The notes under the pieces are model-generated. The model had not been told where the DNA came from. It did no database searches and saw nothing but the letters and a program-made list of their open reading frames with translations. A stretch of DNA of 64,000 bases. It comes from Doryteuthis pealeii. Taxonomy: Eukaryota; Mollusca; Cephalopoda; Myopsida; Loliginidae. Position numbers and translations under genes: made by a program. Positions 56,665-64,000 of this stretch are shown piece after piece; position 1 is the first letter of the stretch; every line of letters begins with the position of its first letter. The stretch covers positions 25,406,117-25,470,116 of the forward strand of contig CM042181.1 in the NCBI GenBank assembly GCA_023376005.1, given 5' to 3'.

Positions 56665-57190
56665 ATCTGCGTTATTGGGACTAATGTCCCCATCTTCATT
56701 GTTATTTGTACAAAAAAAAAAAAAAAGAGTCTAGGTAAAAAAATCATACATAAGTAAAATAGGTAGATATTCTAGCCAAATCAAGACATTAGATTTATAA
56801 GTTCCCAAAATTCTCACTCAATTGTCCAATTGGACACATGGCCGAGTGGATAAGGCAGTTAGGTTAAGACAGTTCTAAGTGACAGTTATCTCTGGAACCC
56901 AAGTTCAATCCTGAGTGAAAGCAGTTAGAAAAATAATTAATTAACACAACTCCTACCCCAGTTATGGTTAGCGGAATGAGAACAAGATACCCCCATGGAA
57001 TAAATACAGGGTTAGGTTCAAAGTTCCGTTATGGCTCCCGAATACGACAAGAAAGTTCCCAAGTTCGAAAAGAAGGTTCCCGAGTCCGACAAGAAATACC
57101 TGAAGAAGGCCGGAGGGTATATCGGCCGAAACGTTGTACAAATAATAATGAAGATGGGGACAATAGTCTGAATAATGCAGATAATAATAA
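56665..57190 (+). mobile_element. Family F SINE with an inverted 3' fragment upstream
   Basis: Bases 56826-57190 are the best family F copy: tRNA(Ser/Leu)-like head 'acatggccgagtggataagg' with B-box 'aagttcaatcctg', body, then 'agaaggccggagggtatatc' and 'gaagatggggacaatagtct'. Bases 56665-56715 are the same 3' end in reverse. Confidence 0.82.
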
Positions 57191-58150
57191 TTTTTCTTCC
57201 ATTTTATTTTTTCTATATCTAATCACATTTCTGTCAATAAGTCTGGTGGCATTCATGTGCCTTGAACTACTAACAATATTTTAGCTCCGAAACCATGTTT
57301 GAACTCAAGTTTATCATTTGATGATGATTTTATTTTAAGGGAATTAAGAAACACCTAAACAAGACCCAAGGTTGTGTTTATACATACCACAATAAAGATG
57401 AGGACAACAGTCCAAAATATCAAAATTATTCAGGTTTTTTTTCTATTTAACAGGACAAAGAACTGAGATTCAAATGTCTATTCATTAATTTTCTTTGTTT
57501 ATTTGAAACAATCAGCATTATTACTGAATTAACGTTTAAAAATATAAAATCTTATACAATCACTAAAAGGATTTTTTTTGTATTTCTTAAAGCAAATTCT
57601 CTTAGCTTGTGACTCAAATGTGAAGTAATGAAACTGTGAATTAGTTATGTTCGGGTTGACAAAGTTACCTCCCTTGCTTCAACTAATTGTAAGTCTTATA
57701 AGATTTGAATACAAAGTGGGGGGATCATTTTTATAATATGACCTTTGGCTCTAAGAGATTTTTTTTGTGATTTATTACATTGGCATATATCATAAAAAAT
57801 GGCTTATACAATAAAAGTTAAGATTTTAGAAGAATTTTGTGAACAGTCAAACATTGAAAATGTTCAATATTGTTTTGTTTGTAGCAATTTTAATATCTAT
57901 CTATCTATCTATCTATCTATATAATGTAAGATAATCCAAATGACTGGTAAGAAAGGAATGATTCTATTTGGGATCATCAAAATCTCATTGTACATTCATA
58001 CTGTATGCTCTTATAGGTGCAAACTTATAGACTCATACAAGGATTTTTTTAAATCCCTAAGAGAGCTCAATGTATAATAACTAATAAATTAATTATATAC
58101 AGAGCAATATTTAACTTTCAAAGAAAGAAAAACTTAACAAACCGTCATTT
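57191..58150. other. Intergenic DNA, with a lone family F 3' fragment and (TATC)n
   Basis: A solo 'aagatgaggacaacagtcc' fragment lies at 57385-57430 and a TATC microsatellite at 57894-57922. Nothing else recognised. Confidence 0.55.
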
Positions 58151-58155
58151 AACTA

Positions 58156-58159
<4 letters not shown>

Positions 58160-58194
<35 letters not shown>

Positions 58195-58205
58195 TAGATA
58201 GATAA
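58160..58205. repeat. (TA)n and (GATA)n microsatellite
   Basis: It directly abuts the family A SINE that follows. Confidence 0.93.
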
Positions 58206-58446
58206 GGGGTTGGGTTAGCTCAGTCGGTAGACCATTCGACTAGAAACCACAAGATTCCTAGTTTGATACCAGCCCTCACCAACTCAGCATACGAGTAGCA
58301 CAGGGATCTGTGCGGTAAAGTAAGGAGCTGATGGTAGGTGTGGCGCTCCACCTTAGACACCAAAACAATCTCCTTGTTCTAGCGCTAGTGAAAAGGGGAT
58401 ATATTCCCTTGCTGATTGGCTGATACTAACTTTAGGCCTCCCTGAT
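58206..58446 (+). mobile_element. Family A tRNA-headed SINE
   Basis: It is full length: A-box-like 'tagctcagtcggtag', B-box-like 'agtttgatacc', then the conserved body to 'ctttaggcctccctga'. Confidence 0.92.
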
Positions 58447-58529
58447 TAATATTAATGATTAATACAGTCATTATTATTATATTCTATACATTTAGCACTA
58501 TATTTTCCTTCCTCCAACTTAAAAAATCC

Positions 58530-58537
<8 letters not shown>

Positions 58538-58574
<37 letters not shown>
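58538..58574. repeat. (TA)n microsatellite
   Basis: Uninterrupted TA dinucleotides. Confidence 0.95.
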
Positions 58575-58576
<2 letters not shown>

Positions 58577-58609
58577 GTGTGTAATGAGGGTACAAATAAA
58601 ATTTTGCTT

Positions 58610-58806
58610 GTCCCCATATATGGTCAATACCCTGTTTCCTGTTAGATGATCAAAGTTAAGCAGTGATGAGCCTGTTCAATATCTAATGGGTGACCACTTA
58701 AAGCAATAACAGGCACTGTAAGGAACCTGAGTCCTTTGTTTATTAAAAATGTGGCATTAAAAGACCCAAAAAGGGTTGATATACTATAAAGAAAACCAAC
58801 CAACCA
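58610..58806 (+). mobile_element. 5S rRNA-derived SINE with LINE-type hairpin tail
   Basis: The head follows 5S rRNA ('atgatcaaagttaagcagtg', 'atgggtgacc', 'ggcactgtaaggaac'). The tail at 58753-58785 reads GGCATTAAAAGACCCAAAAA then GGGTTGATATACT, the same hairpin as family C and the LINE at 34830, followed by CCAACCAACC. This is the SINE3-type architecture. Confidence 0.85.
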
Positions 58807-58918
58807 TATAGGCTTGGGCTGATTCTACTCTCAGCTCAAGCAATTGCTTTTATTCATTGGGGGGGGGGAGGTATGGGCAAATTACTCAATCTATTCCCTG
58901 GAGTTTTCTACCTGTGTT

Positions 58919-59187
58919 GGAGGCGCATGGTGTAATGCTTAGAGTTGTAGGAAATGGATTTGACCCGAATTCAAATCCTGGACGAAGCTACAGTTCACAT
59001 AGTGCTAATACCCTTGGGAAAGGTATGAATTCAAGTACTCCCCCTCCAGCTATGGGTAAATAGTAGGGCAGATTGGGCTCTTTAACCTTGGTTAGACAAC
59101 CAGTCTAGAAGGAAAACTCTGAATTCAAACCTGTTAAACTCTGCTTGGGGTGAATAGGTTCAGTCCTAATTAGTGATCTATTTACAC
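58919..59187 (+). mobile_element. Family B SINE, tail type 2
   Basis: It is complete, from 'gcgcatggtgtaatgctta' to 'taattagtgatctattta'. Confidence 0.9.
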
Positions 59188-59329
59188 TAATTTATTATAC
59201 CAGTTTCTCTTCAAAAAAATAACCGACTGGATTTCAGGTTATAGAAACTGACATAAGGAATATCATTATTCACAGATTTTATGAGGCAATCGTTCAGTAG
59301 ATAAAAAAAAGCATTGATTAAAATCAATC

Positions 59330-59545
59330 TAGTTAAATGGTTTAGCTCAGTTGGTAGAGCATCTGCCCAGGAATCGAAAGGTTCCGTGTAGGATACCAAT
59401 CACAAACAACTTAGCACAGTTTGGGTAATCTGATCTTTACAGTAAAACGAGGAGCTCCACATCTGCAAAAACAATCTCCCTGCTTTAGTGTGAACAAAAG
59501 CGGGATAGACTCCCTTGCTGTCCAGTCCGCTGACTTTACTTTTTT
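59330..59545 (+). mobile_element. Family A SINE, diverged
   Basis: The tRNA-like head 'tagctcagttggtagagc' is clear. The body is shortened and carries 'gtttgggtaatctgatct', the longer subfamily variant. Confidence 0.82.
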
Positions 59546-60239
59546 TGTTTTTAAAAGTTACCTGGGAGTTGGGAGTTGAATCTCTAGGTTGAGTAGTGCA
59601 TAAAGCAACATTTAAATTAATTAACTGATATAAGATATCCTCTCAATATACAGTGGATTAATTAAAAGGTTCAGTTTGAATTCTCATGTTACTCACTATA
59701 ACATGACACCTGAAAATGATAATGACCAAAATAGGACTATGATAGACTATTATCCTCATCTTGGTTATTAATGTAAAACAAAACAAAAAACAAAAAACTG
59801 ACTATAAATTTATTAATATCATTTTTTATTGCAGTCATTAAGATAGGCACAACCCAGAAATAGTTTTGTGAAGATTTATAAAGTTAATAAACATAATTCA
59901 GTTATTGTTTATGACCCCTGGTGGTTATTGTACATACTACAAATGTAAACATTTTTTAAAGCTTTAAAAAAGTCAGGAAAATTTCAGTTAGCTGTTTACA
60001 AAAAATATAAAATATTTGGTTTAGCTAATCTAAGAGAAAATATATAGGTGCAGTTAAACATTATAAATCCATTTCTGCTAAACATTTTGGAATTTTCAAA
60101 AGTTCACACCCTAAAAACAGACAGTTAGAAATTTGTGTACAGATGGTCATTAATATGGTAGGCTCAATTGATAACTTTTTTACTTTGTCTTGATAATATA
60201 TTTGGGAGGTTAAAAAGAAATTCTTATTGCTCTATCAAA
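59546..60239. other. Intergenic AT-rich DNA, nothing recognised
   Basis: A reverse family F 3' scrap ('agactattatcctcatctt') near 59740-59775 is the only element seen. Confidence 0.5.
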
Positions 60240-60400
60240 ACTCAATGTATGCATCCAATTACTCTCTCCCTCCAGTTATGGATAAATAGTGGAGCAGACT
60301 AGAATTTTAAACTTTGGTTAGGCAAACAGCTGAGAAGGAAAGATCAATTAAACTCTGCTCAAGAAATTGACCTTATATCACATCAGAGGGATTGGGAAAT
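60240..60400 (+). mobile_element. Family B SINE, 5'-truncated
   Basis: Body 'atgcatccaattactctc' to tail 'gagggattgggaaattt'. Confidence 0.72.
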
Positions 60401-60545
60401 TTTCAATATATCAATCAATAATGGTAATTTATTCTCAATGTGTCAAACCTTAATAGTAACTAATTTTTTCTGGAATGTTTGTGTAGAAAATAAGACACTT
60501 GGCAAATTTTTCTTGAGCTGTATAACAAGTTTGATAAAAGAAATT

Positions 60546-60757
60546 GAACTATATTACCTTTTTCATTTCGATTAATGAAAGGACGTTTTTCATGTTTTTA
60601 TTGCAGTCAATATCTGGTTGTTTGTTAGGGGTTAGAGTTATAATTAAAAAAAAAATCTAAAAATCATCTGTTAAAACAACTGAATATTGACGGTGTAAAT
60701 GAAAAACGTCCTTTCTTAATTGAGATCAAAAAGGGGTGCCTAAAGGTCATATGATCC
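60546..60757. mobile_element. Family H near-palindromic MITE with perfect 8-bp duplication
   Basis: AAGAAATT flanks it at 60538-60545 and 60758-60765. The left end is more decayed than the right, but the long arms and centre match the copies at 52665 and 54269. Confidence 0.88.
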
Positions 60758-60765
60758 AAGAAATT

Positions 60766-61111
60766 TTAATTCTTCATCCAACTCAACATGCTGGTAAAAT
60801 TGAAACTTTTCTGGCAACTTTAATCCCAATATGAGCAGGAACTGTGGATATACCACAGTATAATAATTTGACCTATGTTTGACATGTTTACTTAAGAGCT
60901 ATTGCAAAATAATTCAAATCTGTAAAAAGTATATCTAGTAAAACTTTTTTTTTCTATTTCATTGAAACAGACGATAAGTGCCATTGCTTCATATCTTTCA
61001 CCTTTCTTTTTTTTATACCTGTGTAGCACGTTCTTTTTCTTCCCTTATAATTACATTATGATTTGAGGTGATGACAGGGGCGTGACATAGGTAGGTACTA
61101 GTGTATTAATA

Positions 61112-61149
<38 letters not shown>

Positions 61150-61307
61150 CAAAATATTCTCAACTAGCTGAAATAGCCATCTTGGCTTGTTGACAATTAA
61201 ATGACACTATCAAAGAAATTCCCACCACTTACATTCGTACATTATCTTATAAAGTTAATATTCTGTGAAAGATTAAGGAAATTTTTAGAGAAATATTTTG
61301 TGCAGAT
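60766..61307. other. Intergenic DNA with a ~35-bp A run near 61109-61145
   Basis: No gene or shared repeat recognised. Confidence 0.5.
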
Positions 61308-61326
61308 TGTTAACACTAAAAAAGTA

Positions 61327-61542
61327 AAGTTGTCGGGGTGGCCTAAAGTTGGTATCAGCCAATCAGTGAGGGAGTCTATCCTTTTTTCACTAGCGCTAGA
61401 CCAAGTTTATTTTTGCATCTGAAGTGGAGTGCCACACCTACCACCAGCTCCCTGTGCTACTCATATACCGAGGGCTGGTATTGAACTAGGAACCTTGAGG
61501 TTTCTAGCCCAACACTCTACCGACTGAGCTAACCCAGCCCTT
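61327..61542 (-). mobile_element. Family A SINE with ~14-bp target duplication
   Basis: The minus copy ends in the head 'ctaccgactgagctaaccc'. GTTAACACTAAAAA occurs just before (about 61309-61322) and just after (about 61551-61564). Confidence 0.9.
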
Positions 61543-62011
61543 AAGGATCGTTAACACTAAAAAGTGATAATGCTATGTATTTTACATCTTCAGCTTGAAG
61601 AACTACCAATTGGTGGAATTATTTTAATTAAATGAAAAATAATTATTTTTATAAAGATTCAACTTTCCATTGATTGTTAAAAAATATTTTTTACACATCA
61701 AAACTTCTGAGGCATACCATGTTTTTATAAATTGTCACCCAATATTCCATTTGCTTTGTAGTGTAAAAATCACCTTGTGATATGTTTATTAGTCAAAGGG
61801 GTATTTTAATACTTCAGAGATTTTCATGCAAAATTTAATGTTATTACTTAAGGACTGACTCAGTCAAATTTATCCTTATCTGAGTTGTTTAGTCATATTT
61901 CAGCTGTTTCGCCTACCAGACATTTTGTGTATTTGGCAACATCAGAATGTCAAAGTAAACTTTTTATCAAATTCAATGCGGTAGACAGACCTCATTTCAC
62001 TGGCCATACTT

Positions 62012-62606
62012 GATATATCTTATTATAATGGAGACTGTTTTTCTGTCTGTAACTGAAACTATATCACTACTCAAGTCACAATTCCCTTAGTTATTTTTGT
62101 CACATTCTCCACGATTTTATTTAAACGTCAATTATTAATAAAATTGTTTTACATTATTAATAATGTTGACCATATCTACATACAATTACAAAATAGCAGT
62201 TTACAGTGTGAACGGAAAGGCTAATTTGCATATTGATATTAAAAATTTTATTTTAATAAATGTGCTTAGTATTATTTATTTCTAATTGTTTGGTTGTATT
62301 AAGATGAATAAAATGAATATTAAGATGAATATGAGCAAAAATCTCAGGGATAAATCTTAAAAGAAATCCATTAACAAGAATAAATAACTAATTTTATTCT
62401 TTACCTCCTATTTTAACTCAACAGTTAAATTAGGAAAATTTAGCAATGAAAGACAGGAGTGAAGGAAGAATAAGTTTCAGTTGTTCTATTTTTTATATTA
62501 CCTCTGTTTCAAATCTTTTTATCTGCATTCTTATTTAGTTTAATTAGCCTATATATGTTTCATTACATTAAAACAAATATTTGCACTTGGAGGGTGCATA
62601 TTTTTT
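62012..62606. repeat. Long inverted repeat, right copy (0.6 kb)
   Basis: It is the diverged reverse complement of 55862-56512, with the octamer ATTTGCATAT at 62224-62233. About 5.5 kb separates the arms. Confidence 0.88.
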
Positions 62607-62790
62607 CTTGTGATGCTATTTCTGTTCAATTTTGATGAGAATATGAGATCAAGAATTGTGTATAACATACAGTTGTAGCAGGAAAACATAATAGCAATTC
62701 TGGTTACTCCCTAATGGTAAGGCTAGAACATTAGAAAGTCAAAAAATCATGGAGATCCTTTATGATCACATATAAAGAGATAGAACATAG

Positions 62791-63058
62791 AGGTGTGTGG
62801 TGTAATGGTTAGAGTCATAGGAAATTGACTTATCAACCAGAGTTCAAATCCTGGACGAGGCTGTTTGCATTTCACATAGCAAATACCCCTGGGAAAGGTA
62901 TGCATCCAACTAATCTCCATCCAGTTATGAGTAAATAGTAGAGCAGACTAGGCTCTTTCACCAGCCTAGAAGGAAAACTGAATTCAAACCTGTAAAACTT
63001 TGCTTAAGAAATTGACCTCGTGTCATATCTAACTCATGGAAGGGGTATATGTGTGTAT
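62791..63058 (+). mobile_element. Family B SINE, (TA)n-type tail
   Basis: It is complete, with head 'gtgtggtgtaatggttagag' and 'gagttcaaatcctgg'. Confidence 0.88.
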
Positions 63059-63059
63059 G

Positions 63060-63484
63060 ATACATTACCAAACTATGTTTAAGATTGAAAGAGGCTCTGA
63101 TAACTTCCTCAGTGGGTCTAGCTCAGAATTGACCAAACAGGAGACTTTGATGAGAAAAGTACATTGGGTTTAAGACTCCAAAATCCTACTAGGAATTTAG
63201 CCTAGTGGTTGGTTAACCCTTTTGGAGCAGAGAGTAATTCATGTCACCCAAATTTACTTAATGGTGTGAGGGCAAAGTTCAGTTTTAGTCCATATTACCC
63301 CCCCCCAATCTTATTTGATATACCCTGGCCCTAAACCATACTTTATTTCTTTAGAAAAACAGCCATTAATAGAAGTATCAATGAATTTAAAAAAAAAAAA
63401 AAACTCTTATAAATACACTTGTGTGATGTACAAGATTAAGATTTCTTTTAAGTTTTAACTGCTTTTCAGAATGTATTGTTTTTT
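63060..63484. other. Intergenic DNA, nothing recognised
   Basis: C-rich and A-rich homopolymer runs near 63299 and 63387; no gene. Confidence 0.45.
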
Positions 63485-63840
63485 TGTTTTTTTTTTAAAC
63501 GGCATATCAACCTCGGTGGGTCATATAATGTCAACAAAGTTTTGAAATAAATTCATTCTTAATGGATACTCAATTTTTTTTAATAAACTCATTTTCCACA
63601 GATCGGACCCTAACAGGTACTACCACTCCGGTTCAGGGGGCAATGGTGATGAAGGGGTGCTCCACATTCCCCAGACCTCCAGAACTAGAAAATCACCATC
63701 AGATAGTTTAATGTCATTCCCAGGACAATAAGGTCCTCAGCCACCACCTTCTAGCATATATGATAAAAAGGGTTGGGGCTTGCCATAATGGCAATCATAT
63801 AAGTGGTAGGGCTTGACATGACCAGCCGATTGATAGGAGA
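63485..63840 (-). mobile_element. Family C repeat, truncated
   Basis: The hairpin tail is at 63501-63532 in reverse, followed by 'gaccctaacaggtactacc' and 'ggttggggcttgccataa'. It stops near 'gaccagccgattgatag', before the 5' part. Confidence 0.82.
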
Positions 63841-64000
63841 GGGGCAGAATGTATTATAATTGTGAAGATGCAATAAATTTCATTTTATCATCAAAAAGCA
63901 CATTCTAGCCATTAAATTTGTTGTCAAATGTGCCATACCAAAAGGGTTTTAAGTGTTGCAGTTTACCTGGTGGTTCCAAGTTCAATTCCTGGGTTAGGCT

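Noticed and set aside
56829..56915. Ser/Leu-type tRNA gene candidate
   Set aside because: It has A- and B-box-like sequence but runs directly into the family F SINE body, and acceptor pairing is not preserved.
58610..58735. Functional 5S rRNA gene
   Set aside because: There are many substitutions in conserved internal promoter positions, no terminator T-run, and the sequence continues into a retroposon tail.

Overview
The window is AT-rich, intron-rich, repeat-dense animal nuclear DNA. The only complete host gene I can support is CANT1 (soluble calcium-activated nucleotidase/apyrase) on the + strand: three coding exons over 25.4 kb, two phase-1 introns of 17.4 and 6.7 kb, and a 418-residue type II membrane protein. 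The number of tRNA-headed SINEs, the SINE/LINE tail sharing and the base composition suggest a mollusc, most likely a cephalopod. That placement is an inference; no species marker is present.

Layout. 1-1570: AT-rich DNA with a short tandem duplication and a hairpin. 1567-1890: a probable divergent promoter, with a 12-codon first exon of an unidentified minus-strand gene (ATG at 1602, donor after 1567) back-to-back with CANT1. 1887-27281: CANT1, whose introns are full of SINEs, fold-back elements and DNA-transposon remnants, including a DD37D transposase and a mariner-type element. 27282-29781: 3' flank with a fold-back mariner and more repeats. 29782-50321: about 20.5 kb built from three near-identical blocks in the order X-Y-Z-Y-X-Y-Z, either a very recent nested duplication or an assembly artefact. 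50322-64000: no recognisable host gene; it holds SINEs, MITEs, two 5S rRNA-derived SINEs, a decayed zinc-finger ORF and a widely spaced 0.6-kb inverted repeat.

Repeat families, named here only for reference. A: tRNA-headed SINE ending near 'cgacgacttta'. B: another tRNA-headed SINE, with two alternative 3' tails, one running into (TA)n. C: a repeat of about 0.55 kb ending in a hairpin tail and CAAAC-type repeats. D: 282-338 bp MITE, CAG...CTG ends, 6-bp target duplications. F: Ser/Leu-tRNA-like SINE, often as head-to-head inverted pairs. H: 212-228 bp near-palindromic MITE with 8-bp target duplications. J: MITE flanked by TTAA. 5S: SINE with a 5S rRNA-like head. A non-LTR LINE 3' end (34140-34893 and copies) carries the same hairpin tail as family C and the 5S SINE, which points to one LINE reverse transcriptase moving several unrelated SINE heads.

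Limits: consensus calls come only from copies inside this window, most repeat boundaries are good to about 5-20 bases, and nothing was searched against a database.
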